Source of the DNA: Nocardia sp. NBC_01730
GTDB lineage: Bacteria > Actinomycetota > Actinomycetes > Mycobacteriales > Mycobacteriaceae
Assembly: GCF_035920445.1 (NCBI RefSeq)
Contig: NZ_CP109162.1
Location: 372,001-436,000 of the forward strand
DNA length: 64,000 bases
Direction: 5' to 3'
A program made the position numbers and the translations under genes. Numbering within the stretch: the stretch's first letter is position 1; each line of letters opens with the position of its first letter. Below are positions 49,758-57,567 of the stretch, piece after piece. The notes beneath the pieces were generated by a model. It was not told the origin of the DNA. It made no database searches and saw nothing but the letters and a program-made list of their open reading frames with translations.

Positions 49758-51040
49758 GCGACCTCCTCGGCAATCGTCTTGACGTGGGCCGTGAAGCGGC
49801 CGATTTCGTCGAGGGTGTTGTAGATGTGCGTGCTGACCCGCACCGAGTCGGTGTCGTCGCCCGCGGCGGGGGTGCAGTGCGCGCCGGTGCGCACCAGGAA
49901 GCCGAGCTCGCTCAACACAAATCCCAGGTCGGTCGCCGAGATGCCATTCAGCGTGAACGAGACGATCCCGTAGCCGACAGCGCAGGCGGCGTGCGCCGGG
50001 CCGGGCAGGAACTCCAGCCCTGGGATCGGTCGCAGGCCGTCGATCAGGCGCAGCGTCAAATCACGGTTGTGCGCGGCGATCGCACCGACGTCGAACGATT
50101 CCAGCACCTCCAGCGCGCTGCCGAGTGCGAGGATGCCAGGGATGTTGTGTGTGCCGCCCTCCAGCAGGTCGGGCATTGCCTGCGGCGTCAGTCCGTCCGT
50201 GCCGAGACGCACCCCGGAGTTTCCGCCGGGCAGAAACGGCACGAGGCTGTCGTGCACGCGCCTGCGGCAGTACAGCACTCCGGTTCCCGGTGCGCCGAAC
50301 ATCTTGTGTGCGGCGAAGATCGCGAAATCCGCGTCGAGCTCGGTCACGTCGACCGGAAGGTGTCCGCCGCTCTGCGAGCAGTCGAAGCACAGCAGGATCG
50401 CGGGATCGATCCGTCCGCGCAACTCCTCCAGGGTGGTGAGGCCGCCGAAGACGTGGTGCAGATGGCTGGTCGTGATCAGCCGGGTCCGCGGCGTGATCTT
50501 GGCCAGGATGTCGTCGGTGTCCGCCTCGCCCGCGCCGGTCACCCGATAGGGGATCAGCTCGACGCGGCGCCCGAACCGCGCGAGCAGCCCGCGCAGGTGA
50601 TGCCACGGGTGCACGTTCGAGGCGTGATCGCGTGCGTTGTAGAGGATTTCGTCGCCGTCGGCCAGGGCCGCCAGCCCCCACGACAGCGCGACGGCGTTGA
50701 GCGCGGCGGTGGCACCGCCGGTGAAAACCACCTCGTCGGGGTGCTCGGCGCCGATGAACGCGGCGGTACGCTCCCGGATGCGGGCGATCCCGGCGGACAG
50801 ACCGGTCGCCCACGGGTAGGTGCCGCGTCCCGCGTTGGCGGTGCGGGAGCTGTGATAGCGGTGGATGGTCTCGATGACCGGCAACGGCTTCTGCGTGGTG
50901 GCGGCACTGTCCAGGTAGACCTCGGTGGTGTCGGCCAAGGCGGGAAACAGCGCGCGCACCATGGCGGGTGCGAGTGCCGGCGCCGGTAGTCGCGTAGCCT
51001 CCGGCATGGCGACCTGCGATCTCGAGGCGGGGGACCGCAC
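49754..51040 (-). CDS. Class V aminotransferase / cysteine desulfurase-like PLP enzyme
   Basis: This 428-residue enzyme starts at GTG 51040, chosen for the GAAGGGAG 7 nt upstream. It is a SufS-like fold: 'VYLDSAATTQKPLPVIETIH', 'EVVFTGGATAALNAVALSWG', 'LITTSHLHHVFGGLTTLEEL', PLP Lys246 in 'AAHKMFGAPGTGVLYC' and a catalytic-type Cys389 in 'VRTGAHCTPAAG'. The residues support cysteine desulfuration or a related C-S or C-Se lyase. No SufBCD or SufU lies nearby, so iron-sulfur assembly is not the obvious role. It is first in the coupled four-gene operon. A 10-bp palindrome lies in the promoter region (51100-51109). Confidence 0.88.
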   Translation of the reverse strand: MRSPASRSQVAMPEATRLPAPALAPAMVRALFPALADTTEVYLDSAATTQKPLPVIETIHRYHSSRTANAGRGTYPWATGLSAGIARIRERTAAFIGAEHPDEVVFTGGATAALNAVALSWGLAALADGDEILYNARDHASNVHPWHHLRGLLARFGRRVELIPYRVTGAGEADTDDILAKITPRTRLITTSHLHHVFGGLTTLEELRGRIDPAILLCFDCSQSGGHLPVDVTELDADFAIFAAHKMFGAPGTGVLYCRRRVHDSLVPFLPGGNSGVRLGTDGLTPQAMPDLLEGGTHNIPGILALGSALEVLESFDVGAIAAHNRDLTLRLIDGLRPIPGLEFLPGPAHAACAVGYGIVSFTLNGISATDLGFVLSELGFLVRTGAHCTPAAGDDTDSVRVSTHIYNTLDEIGRFTAHVKTIAEEVA

Positions 51041-51099
51041 CGTGACGCTCCCTTCACCGGATCACTGGACGTCCCCAACGATACGCATTTTTGGTACGG

Positions 51100-51109
51100 A
51101 CTTCGAAGT
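51100..51109. promoter_or_regulatory. Palindrome in the divergent promoter of the PLP/HMA operon
   Basis: ACTTCGAAGT is a perfect 10-bp palindrome 60 bp upstream of the operon start and 42 bp upstream of the divergent gene at 51151. It could be an operator for both. No known metalloregulator box is matched. Confidence 0.4.
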
Positions 51110-51150
51110 TTTGTCGTGGACAACGGCTTTCAGGCACTAGCGTGGGTGTT

Positions 51151-51582
51151 ATGCCGCTAACCTCGGACGAGCGTCAAAGGTTCTTCGCGCAGCCGCACAT
51201 CGCGGCGCTGTCGGTGTCCGCGGGCCCCGGTCGAGGCCCGCTCACCGTCCCGATCTGGTACCAGTACGGCCCCGGCGCTGAGGTGTGGGTGCTCACCGGA
51301 CCCGAGTCGCAGAAGATGCGCTACATCCGGGAAACCGGCCGGTTCACCCTCATGGTGCAGCAGTTGCAACCAACCATCCGATACGTGAGCGTGGAAGGTC
51401 CAGTCACCCGGATCACCCCCATGACCGACGAGATGCACCGCGAGATGGCCTCGCGGTACCTGGCCGCGGAATCGGTCGACGGCTATCTGAAGGCGGCCGA
51501 GAGCTACGGTGAGCAGGTTGCAGTCTACCTGCGGCCGGAGCACTGGCTTTCGGCCGACTTGGGCAATCTCAGCGAGTTCTAG
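51151..51582 (+). CDS. Pyridoxamine 5'-phosphate oxidase-like flavin/F420-binding protein
   Basis: This 143-residue split-barrel protein contains 'FFAQPHIAALSVSAGPGRGP', 'VPIWYQYGPGAEVWVLTGPE', 'SQKMRYIRETGRFTLMVQQL' and 'YVSVEGPVTRITPMTDEMHR'. This is the pattern of FMN- or F420H2-dependent PNPOx-like proteins common in actinobacteria. The substrate is unknown. It is divergent from the PLP/HMA operon and its stop overlaps the convergent CBS gene by 4 bp. Its start follows GTGTT and has no strong ribosome-binding site. Confidence 0.87.
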   Translation: MPLTSDERQRFFAQPHIAALSVSAGPGRGPLTVPIWYQYGPGAEVWVLTGPESQKMRYIRETGRFTLMVQQLQPTIRYVSVEGPVTRITPMTDEMHREMASRYLAAESVDGYLKAAESYGEQVAVYLRPEHWLSADLGNLSEF

Positions 51583-52013
51583 TACCGGCCCTGCACGTAC
51601 TCGACGAGAGCCTGGCGTTCGGTCGCCAGTTCGGAGATCGCGCTCTTCACCACGTCGCCGATACTGACGATGCCGACCAGCCTGCCGTCGTGTACCACGG
51701 GCAGATGCCGGACGCGGTGCTCGGTCATGGTGCGGCGCAGGCCGTCGACCGGGTCGTCTGGCGCACAGGTGCGCACGTCGGAGGTCATTATCTCCGTGAC
51801 CGGGGTGTCCAGCAGGGCGGCGCCGCGGGCGTGCAAGCTGCGCACCACGTCGCGCTCGGAGACGATGCCTGCGATCGTGTTCCCGTCGGGGGAGACGACC
51901 ACCGCGCCGATATTGCGATCGGCCAGCGCGGCGAGCAGCGTGCGTACCGTCGTGTCGGGCGCGACGGTGGCTACGTCGCTACCCTTCCTGCGTAGGATCT
52001 CCGAAATTCGCAT
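51579..52013 (-). CDS. CBS-domain pair protein
   Basis: This 144-residue protein consists of two CBS motifs: residues about 8-65 ('VRTLLAALADRNIGAVVVSP', 'GIVSERDVVRSLHARG') and 74-130 ('EIMTSDVRTCAPDDPVDGLR', 'HLPVVHDGRLVGIVSIGDVV'). Stand-alone CBS pairs bind adenosyl ligands and sense energy state. Similar hypoxia-responsive proteins (Hrp1 type) occur in mycobacteria. No partner domain is present. Confidence 0.92.
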   Translation of the reverse strand: MRISEILRRKGSDVATVAPDTTVRTLLAALADRNIGAVVVSPDGNTIAGIVSERDVVRSLHARGAALLDTPVTEIMTSDVRTCAPDDPVDGLRRTMTEHRVRHLPVVHDGRLVGIVSIGDVVKSAISELATERQALVEYVQGRY

Positions 52014-52101
52014 ATTTCACCATCCAGACGTCGCGGCACTTCCAGGATCGCAAGTTCGCGGTTCGGTGACCAGCACGAATCCGTTACAGGCCACAAATCG
52101 G

Positions 52102-53379
52102 TCACGGAGCGGGTATCGGTCCCAGCCGCCGGGTGACGGCGCGGTCGAGATCGCGGGCCAGCAGCGCGATCGCCGCATGCGAGATGCCGTCCGAGGTCGC
52201 CAGATCGATCGAGGTCAGCTGGGCGATGCGGCGCAGCCGGTAGTCGACGGTATTGGGGTGCACGTAGAGCTGGCGCGCGGTGAGCTGGCGGTTCATGTCG
52301 TTGCCCAGATAGGCGCGCATGGTGTCGAACAATTCGGGATGATCCTCGAGCGGATCGAGGAATGTGGCGATCCGCAGGGTCGCGGGGCCACCGCGGGTGA
52401 GCTGATATTCGACCGCCAGATCCGACATCTGGTAGAGACCGGGTGGTTTGTCACCGACCTGGACCAGGTTGAGCAGCTCGTGGGCCTGATCGGCCGATTC
52501 CGGAATGTGATCGGTGTCGCCGGCCACCGCGGTCGCGGTGAGCGGGACCTCGGCGGCCTCGGCCAGCAGATCGAGCGTCGCCGCGCTGACGATGGTCTCG
52601 TCAGCGCCCAGCGGGATGAGGAGCGTGCCGCCCTTGGTGCTCAGCAGGGCCAGCGCGCGGGAAACGAACACCGCTGCCAGCTCGGACTGTAGTCTGCGTA
52701 GCTTGCGGCGGGCGGCGACATTCGCGTCGACCCGTGGGTCGCACTCGTCCGCATGTTCTGGAATCGAGAGGGCGACGACCTGATAGGACTCCGCAATCGG
52801 GATGCCTGTCTGCCGGGCCAGTGCCGAACTTCCTCGCCCGCTCAGCAGTGCCGAGGCCAGTGTCTGCGCCGCTGTCTGATGTTCCTTCGCGACCAGGTGC
52901 TGCTCGTCGGTATAGGCGTCGGATACCGCTGCGGTGATCGCTTCCAGTAGCTCGAGCATCAAATCGGTGGCGATCAGTACTTCGTCGACGTCGTCGGCTT
53001 TGGCGTGCGCGGTCACCAGGCCGAACGCGATGCGCACCCCTTCGTGGTAGGCACGCAGGATGGTGCTCAGCGGCACGCCCTCGCGGGCCCATCGGGTCGC
53101 GGATTCACGCACCGCGCCGAGCTTTTCGCCGTCCGGCACGGTGCGCTGGTCGAACATCTCGGCAACGAGGGTGAGGCAGCCGCGGGTGAGTTTCGTGACG
53201 TCCCCGCGCAATTGCTCGCCGGGCAGTGTGCGACAGGGGGCCACGCAGGTCTCGAAGTATCCGACCATGCGCGAAGCCACGCGATCAGTGTTCTGCAGTG
53301 GCATCGAAGCTGGCTGTCCGCCGATTTCGAGCATCGAGTCGGACGAACCAGTGGATAGATCCAACGCGGAGAAGGTCAT
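52102..53379 (-). CDS. PucR/CdaR family helix-turn-helix regulator
   Basis: This 425-residue protein has an N-terminal all-helical sensor-like region (residues 30-190, with 'REGVPLSTILRAYHEGVRIA'), a GGDEF-like middle domain (about 195-330) and a C-terminal PucR HTH ('LFDTMRAYLGNDMNRQLTAR', 'QLYVHPNTVDYRLRRIAQLT'). It is encoded alone and its targets are not evident from the neighbourhood. Confidence 0.9.
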   Translation of the reverse strand: MTFSALDLSTGSSDSMLEIGGQPASMPLQNTDRVASRMVGYFETCVAPCRTLPGEQLRGDVTKLTRGCLTLVAEMFDQRTVPDGEKLGAVRESATRWAREGVPLSTILRAYHEGVRIAFGLVTAHAKADDVDEVLIATDLMLELLEAITAAVSDAYTDEQHLVAKEHQTAAQTLASALLSGRGSSALARQTGIPIAESYQVVALSIPEHADECDPRVDANVAARRKLRRLQSELAAVFVSRALALLSTKGGTLLIPLGADETIVSAATLDLLAEAAEVPLTATAVAGDTDHIPESADQAHELLNLVQVGDKPPGLYQMSDLAVEYQLTRGGPATLRIATFLDPLEDHPELFDTMRAYLGNDMNRQLTARQLYVHPNTVDYRLRRIAQLTSIDLATSDGISHAAIALLARDLDRAVTRRLGPIPAP

Positions 53380-53617
53380 TACGAGTTCGCTCCAATGCCA
53401 CCTCGGGCGTGAAGAGAACTGCGCCCGAGTCGATCGGATAACTATACGAAAGGGTCGTGCGCACGGTGAGTGATCGGCGAGATCGCTGGCGGCCTACTGC
53501 TCTGTGCAATGACCTGCTGGTGGCCACGTGCCCTGCGCGGGGCACCTCGGCCGCACGTCGTGCTGCGAAGGATTCACGCTGCGGCGAACATTCGTGCGCA
53601 CCAAGTGATTCGGACGG

Positions 53618-53854
53618 CTACTCGTCGTCCAGTCCGGCCGAGAGGTAAGCGGCGGCCGCCAGCCACTGCCTGCACTGCGGGCCGTGTACCTCATGGGCGT
53701 AGAGGATGTCGCGTGCCTGCCGGTAGGTGAGGCCGCGTGGCTCGAATCCGCAATCGGACACCGGGTGTTCCGGAGCTAGGCGCTGGCGCAGGGGCTCGGC
53801 ACCGGCACCGTCGATGACGGCGACCCGGCGGGGAGCTAGGAATGGCTGGCTCAT
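53618..53854 (-). CDS. Small hypothetical protein controlled by box 1
   Basis: This 78-residue protein starts at ATG 53854 with GAGGGG 6 nt upstream. It begins MSQPFLAPRRVAVI and contains 'LRQRLAPEHPVSDCGFEPRG' and 'ARDILYAHEVHGPQCRQWLA'. No membrane segment or known domain is seen. Its upstream region has a palindromic box (53967-53988) shared with two neighbouring promoters. The start MSQPF resembles MEQPL of the gene at 56679-56984, which has the same type of box and ribosome-binding site. Confidence 0.65.
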   Translation of the reverse strand: MSQPFLAPRRVAVIDGAGAEPLRQRLAPEHPVSDCGFEPRGLTYRQARDILYAHEVHGPQCRQWLAAAAYLSAGLDDE

Positions 53855-53966
53855 TCGACTACCCCTCGCGTTTGCGTGCGGCGGGGAGTGCGATGTGATG
53901 GTGACGCCGGCGCGAACTCCCTGCGTACTTCCCCGATTTCGAGTACGAGTCTATGCCTCTGTTGCT

Positions 53967-53988
53967 TGCAGATGCAAGTACATCTGCA
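53967..53988. promoter_or_regulatory. Shared palindromic box, copy 1
   Basis: TGCAGATG, CAAGTA, CATCTGCA is a perfect 8-bp inverted repeat with a 6-nt spacer, 113 bp upstream of the small gene that ends at 53854. Nearly the same box recurs at 55125 and 57106. Confidence 0.7.
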
Positions 53989-54002
53989 CGATCGGTTGAG
54001 GG

Positions 54003-54047
54003 AAAAATGGAGCGGCGGTCGTCGGTTTCGAACCGACGACCGCCGCT
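54003..54047 (-). terminator. Rho-independent terminator of the methyltransferase gene
   Basis: A perfect 17-bp stem (54011-54027 with 54031-54047) and a 3-nt loop is followed on the minus strand by CCATTTTTCC. It lies 30 bp beyond the stop of the gene at 54078-54875. Confidence 0.9.
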
Positions 54048-54077
54048 GTGGCGCTTGCGGTTTGGTGTCTACGGGGC

Positions 54078-54875
54078 TTACGGCTTGCGGGCGACCGCGC
54101 AGTAGGCGGAGATCGGCAGGATCTCGCCCACCTCGGTCTCGCCGACGCGCCACTGGGTAAGAGACACGAAGCCGGGTTCCACCATTTCCAGACCGTCGAA
54201 GACTGCTTTGATCTGAGCCTGGGGACGGGGGACGTACGGAGCGCCTCCGGTGCCGGTGTAGTTCTCGCACAGCGTGACGTAGGCCTTGCTGTCGTCGGTG
54301 CCGTCCCACATTACGAGGTAGCTGCCCGAGGGCACCGCGTCCAGCACGGTGTGCACGATCCGCAGCAGGTCGTCATAGGTCTTGGCATGGCCGAGCACGC
54401 CCATGAACATGACGCCGATCGGCTGGTTGAAGTTCAGGACGTTCTTGGCGTCGGCGATGATTCGCTCGGGATCGTGGTAGTCGGCGTCGACGTACGTGGT
54501 GACGCCCTCCGGGGTCGTGCTGGTCAGCAGCGCTCTCGCGTGCGCGAGCACCAAAGGGTCGTTGTCCACGTAGACGATCTTGGACTCGGGCGCGACGCTC
54601 TGGGCGACCTCGTGGGTGTTCTGCATAGTGGGTAGGCCGGTGCCGATGTCGAGGTACTGGCGGATGCCCTGCTCACCCGTGAGGTAGCGCACGGCACGGA
54701 TGAGGAACTGGCGCGACTGCACTGCCATGGTGGTGATGTCGGGGTCGACCCCGATGCCGGCGTCTCCGGCGACGCGATCGATTTCGTAGTAGTCCTTGCC
54801 ACCCATCCAGTAGTTCCAGATCCGCGCGGAGTGCGGAATGTCTGTCCGGATCAGGGGGCTGTGGTCGTCGGGCAT
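54078..54875 (-). CDS. SAM-dependent methyltransferase, DUF574/PF04672 type
   Basis: This 265-residue protein has the family hallmarks 'HSARIWNYWMGGKDYYEIDR' near residues 15-34, the SAM-binding 'QYLDIGTGLPTMQNTHEVAQ' and 'IVYVDNDPLVLAHARALLTS', and 'GVMFMGVLGHAKTYDDLLRI'. These S-adenosyl methyltransferases are abundant in Streptomyces and Nocardia and are often encoded near DUF397/XRE pairs, as here. Their substrates are unknown. The divergent DUF397 gene starts 338 bp away, with a palindromic box between them. Confidence 0.92.
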   Translation of the reverse strand: MPDDHSPLIRTDIPHSARIWNYWMGGKDYYEIDRVAGDAGIGVDPDITTMAVQSRQFLIRAVRYLTGEQGIRQYLDIGTGLPTMQNTHEVAQSVAPESKIVYVDNDPLVLAHARALLTSTTPEGVTTYVDADYHDPERIIADAKNVLNFNQPIGVMFMGVLGHAKTYDDLLRIVHTVLDAVPSGSYLVMWDGTDDSKAYVTLCENYTGTGGAPYVPRPQAQIKAVFDGLEMVEPGFVSLTQWRVGETEVGEILPISAYCAVARKP

Positions 54876-55124
54876 GGGTAGGACTCCTCAGGCGAAACGT
54901 GTCGGCGGCACGCCCGTGCGGGTGGACGCTGCGGGGTGTCGCGAATGACTGGTACATCCGATGTGCACTGTGACAGTACAAGATTCGTGTTCGAGGGGCG
55001 GGTGGGATCGCCGAGCTGATCACGTGTTTTCGGTGTCGAACCGATCGTGGTTCACATTCCCGGCCGAGTGGTTCGCAGTAGTAGGGGCGCAAGGGTGAAC
55101 CTCGTGCTATCGTCCGGATGTTGG

Positions 55125-55158
55125 TGCAAATGCAAGAACGTTTGAGCGTGCATCTGCA
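55125..55158. promoter_or_regulatory. Shared palindromic box, copy 2 (wide spacing)
   Basis: TGCAAATG (55125-55132) and CATCTGCA (55151-55158) are the same half-sites as in copies 1 and 3 with one mismatch. The spacer is 18 nt instead of 6, which is about one helical turn more. It lies 56 bp upstream of the DUF397 start. Confidence 0.6.
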
Positions 55159-55169
55159 CGAACGAATCT

Positions 55170-55199
55170 GCTGACCGTGTAACCGCTGACCGTGTAACC
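55170..55199. repeat. 15-bp tandem duplication before the DUF397 ribosome-binding site
   Basis: GCTGACCGTGTAACC occurs twice back to back (55170-55184 and 55185-55199), just upstream of GAGGAG. It may change the distance between the box and the gene. Confidence 0.85.
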
Positions 55200-55213
55200 G
55201 AGGAGTGGGGAAG

Positions 55214-55435
55214 ATGTCGGATACATCCATGGACAAGATCATCGGAGCTTGGCGCAAGAGTTCCTTCAGCAATCCAAGCGGCAACTGCGTCGAGGTCGCC
55301 GAGGCGGCCAATGGTCAGGTGGCAGTGCGGAATTCGCGTGATCCGGAGGGCGGCGTGCTCCTCTATACGCGTCCGGAGATCGATGCGTTCGTCCGCGGCG
55401 CCAAGGCCGGAGAGTTCGACTATTTGACTAGCTGA
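55214..55435 (+). CDS. DUF397 domain protein
   Basis: This 73-residue protein starts at ATG 55214 with GAGGAG upstream. It is a single DUF397 domain: 'GAWRKSSFSNPSGNCVEVAE', 'VAVRNSRDPEGGVLLYTRPE' and 'IDAFVRGAKAGEFDYL'. DUF397 proteins are regularly encoded next to an XRE/DUF5753 regulator and are proposed to act with it in a toxin/antitoxin- or WhiJ-like regulatory unit. The XRE gene follows 89 bp downstream. Confidence 0.92.
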   Translation: MSDTSMDKIIGAWRKSSFSNPSGNCVEVAEAANGQVAVRNSRDPEGGVLLYTRPEIDAFVRGAKAGEFDYLTS

Positions 55436-55524
55436 GCGGTAGCATTGGCGGTCGGTGCGGTGTGTTTCGCGACAGGTGGTTGTGACACACTGTGGGCAAC
55501 CCCGGAGTATCGGAGACGAACTCG

Positions 55525-56412
55525 ATGATCGCTGAACCCGATGATGATGGTCATGTGCAAGCTGTTGTCACGGAACGTGGTCCGACCGTGCTACGCATCG
55601 CACTGGGGGGTCAGTTGCGCAAGCTCCGGGAGAAGAAGGGCATCACCCGCGAGGCGGCGGGCGACGCGATCCGGGGCTCGCACGCCAAGATCAGTCGTCT
55701 CGAGTTGGGCCGCACCGGTTTCAAGGAACGTGACATCCGCGACCTGCTGACCCTCTACGGAGTACTCGACACCGAGGAGCGCGAGTCGTTTCTCGAACTG
55801 GCCAGGCAGGCGAACGAGCCGGGCTGGTGGCATCGCTACAGTGACCTGCTGCCGCAGTGGTTCGGCACCTACCTCGGTCTGGAACAGGCTGCGAACAAGA
55901 TTCGCACCTACGAGGGGCATCTTGTTCCCGGCCTGCTGCAAACGCCCGAATACGCCAGGGCGGTCGTGGCGCTCGGGTACGAGGACGCCGACACGGATCG
56001 GCGGGTCGCGGTGCGGCAACGCAGGCAGGAGATCCTGTTCCGGTCGGATCCGCCGATTGTCTGGGCGGTGATCGATGAAGCCGCGTTGCATCGACCGGTC
56101 GGCGGTGCGGCGGTGCACTGTGAGCAGATGCAGCATCTGAGCAAGCTCGCCAAATTGCCGAACGTGACAATCCAGGTGCTGCCGTACTCCGCGGGCGCGC
56201 ACGCTGCGGCGGGTAGTTCCTTCAGTATCTTGCGTTTTGCCGAGCCGGAACTGCCCGACATCGTTTATCTCGAGCACCTGACCAGCGCGCTGTACCTCGA
56301 TCGCCGGCAGGACCTTGCGCTGTACCTGTCGGTCATGGACCGGCTCAGCGTCCAGGCCGAGCGTCCGGAGAAGTCGATCGCGATCATCGATAGGTATGCC
56401 GCCGGACTCTGA
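55525..56412 (+). CDS. XRE-family HTH regulator with DUF5753 domain
   Basis: This 295-residue protein starts at ATG 55525 (GGAG 9 nt upstream; GTG 55492 is possible). The HTH_31 domain is at residues about 25-80 ('LGGQLRKLREKKGITREAAG', 'DAIRGSHAKISRLELGRTGF'). The DUF5753 domain follows from about 110 ('LGLEQAANKIRTYEGHLVPG', 'LLQTPEYARAVVALGYED', 'VTIQVLPYSAGAHAAAGSSF'). This is the WhiJ/BldB-associated regulator architecture of actinobacteria. It is the best candidate to bind the three shared palindromic boxes in this locus, which is an inference. An intrinsic terminator follows at 56464. Confidence 0.93.
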   Translation: MIAEPDDDGHVQAVVTERGPTVLRIALGGQLRKLREKKGITREAAGDAIRGSHAKISRLELGRTGFKERDIRDLLTLYGVLDTEERESFLELARQANEPGWWHRYSDLLPQWFGTYLGLEQAANKIRTYEGHLVPGLLQTPEYARAVVALGYEDADTDRRVAVRQRRQEILFRSDPPIVWAVIDEAALHRPVGGAAVHCEQMQHLSKLAKLPNVTIQVLPYSAGAHAAAGSSFSILRFAEPELPDIVYLEHLTSALYLDRRQDLALYLSVMDRLSVQAERPEKSIAIIDRYAAGL

Positions 56413-56463
56413 GTCCACTGAGAGGTTTCTGCGGCGCAGAGCCGATCGGTCAGAACGAAAAAC

Positions 56464-56515
56464 ACGCCAGGCAGCAGCCGCCTGAACGGCGGCGGATGCC
56501 TGGCGTATGGTGTTT
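56464..56515 (+). terminator. Rho-independent terminator after the XRE regulator
   Basis: ACGCCAGGCA (56464-56473) pairs exactly with TGCCTGGCGT (56497-56506), and CCGCC/GGCGG extend the hairpin inside. ATGGTGTTTCC follows. Its stop-to-hairpin distance is 51 bp. Confidence 0.8.
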
Positions 56516-56678
56516 CCCCGGCGGCCTCATAGACCGAACTGACCGCGGCTCGGGCGGTCAGGCGGTGATGCCCGCGCCAGTGGCATATTGGAATACGAAA
56601 GGCGCTGGGCGCGACTCCTCAGTGCTTGTGGCACAAGGCGTTTCGGCACCCCGCTGGGCATCGGCCAGCGGGGCGGAA

Positions 56679-56984
56679 TCACAGCTTGATGAAGCTGGAG
56701 GTGATCCGCCAGAACGTCGCGCGCTGCAAGGTGTCGAAATCCCAATCGTCGGCCATCGCGTGCACGGTGGTGACGATTCGGTCGATATCGAAATCATGCC
56801 GCGTCGCCGCACCGGTGGATTCGACGGCATCTATAACGTACGCCACGGCAGTTTCCCGCGAGAATGCGGTATCGGTCTGGCCGCTTCGGGCTGGCGTTGT
56901 GCTCATTCTTCTACCGTTCGCCGACTGGTCGGCCAGTGTGATGTCGGCTGATCCGAGCCGACCGCCGAAAAGTGGTTGTTCCAT
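56679..56984 (-). CDS. Small hypothetical protein controlled by box 3
   Basis: This 101-residue protein starts at ATG 56984 with AGGGG 7 nt upstream. It begins MEQPLFGGRLGSADI and ends with the helix 'DDWDFDTLQRATFWRITSSF'; 'VAYVIDAVESTGAATRHDFD' and 'DRIVTTVHAMADDWDF' make up the middle. I do not recognise the family. The same box and ribosome-binding-site context as the 53618-53854 gene suggests coregulation within the DUF397/XRE locus. Confidence 0.65.
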   Translation of the reverse strand: MEQPLFGGRLGSADITLADQSANGRRMSTTPARSGQTDTAFSRETAVAYVIDAVESTGAATRHDFDIDRIVTTVHAMADDWDFDTLQRATFWRITSSFIKL

Positions 56985-57105
56985 TCGAGCGCCCCTGTTG
57001 TGTGGCGGCAGCAAACCCACGGCGACGTCAGCCTTCGGCTCGCCCACGCGGCCTCCTGTTGTCCCCTGTAAACCGTTGCGGGACTGAGTTTAATTCGCCG
57101 TACCT

Positions 57106-57127
57106 TTCAGATGCAAGCACATCTGCA
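57106..57127. promoter_or_regulatory. Shared palindromic box, copy 3
   Basis: TTCAGATG, CAAGCA, CATCTGCA keeps the 6-nt spacer (CAAGCA against CAAGTA in copy 1) and both half-sites with one mismatch. It lies 122 bp upstream of the gene that ends at 56984. Confidence 0.7.
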
Positions 57128-57200
57128 CGGTCGACTGCATGTTCGCAGCACGCATTTCGTATCCGTGAGTTTGCCGGACGCACTGCTCGGAAGAGCGAAT

Positions 57201-57503
57201 TCAATCGCGCCCGAATAGTACGTCCGTGCTGTAGTCGATCTGCGTACCCGGCTCGACGAACTGGTCCGCCGCTGCCCGCCAGGCGAGGAAATGCTCGGTG
57301 AAACGATGTGCTTCCGCCGCCTCGTCGTCGGTGTAGAGCTGATAGAGGAAGAATCGGTGCGGATCGACCCGATCTGCGCAGATGTCGAAGCGCAGGCATC
57401 CGGGCTCGGTCCGGACCGAGGCGTCCGCGCTCCGGGATATGGCCGCGAGGAACTCCGCGCGGGAGCCGGGGCGGATCTTCATCGAGACGATACGACTGAA
57501 CAC
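57201..57503 (-). CDS. Antibiotic biosynthesis monooxygenase (ABM) domain protein
   Basis: This 100-residue dimeric alpha+beta-barrel protein starts at GTG 57503 (GGGAGAA upstream). It has 'MKIRPGSRAEFLAAISRSAD' and 'TEPGCLRFDICADRVDPHRF', then 'LYQLYTDDEAAEAHRFTEHF', which is the ABM/YgiN pattern. Such proteins act on quinones, autoinducers or haem. It precedes the NAD(P)-binding gene on the same strand only by position; transcription is leftward away from it. Confidence 0.87.
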   Translation of the reverse strand: MFSRIVSMKIRPGSRAEFLAAISRSADASVRTEPGCLRFDICADRVDPHRFFLYQLYTDDEAAEAHRFTEHFLAWRAAADQFVEPGTQIDYSTDVLFGRD

Positions 57504-57567
57504 GGTTGTTCTCCCATCGTGACCGTGGGCGTCAATCGGCAAGGGCGGCAGCGGGGTTCGTATCGGT

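Larger units (their letters stand above)
54876..55213. other. 338-bp divergent promoter region between methyltransferase and DUF397 genes
   Basis: It contains box 2 (55125-55158) and a 15-bp tandem duplication (55170-55199). Nothing else, such as an RNA or a small gene, is supported. Confidence 0.5.

Noticed and set aside
49754..51040. SufS of a SUF iron-sulfur operon
   Set aside because: No sufB, sufC, sufD, sufU or sufR lies near, and the coupled partners are a decarboxylase, an HMA protein and a cysteine synthase-rhodanese.
54011..54047. tRNA-like GGTTTCGAACC motif
   Set aside because: The bases form one perfect 17-bp hairpin followed by a U-run on the minus strand. There is no acceptor stem or anticodon arm, so it is a terminator.
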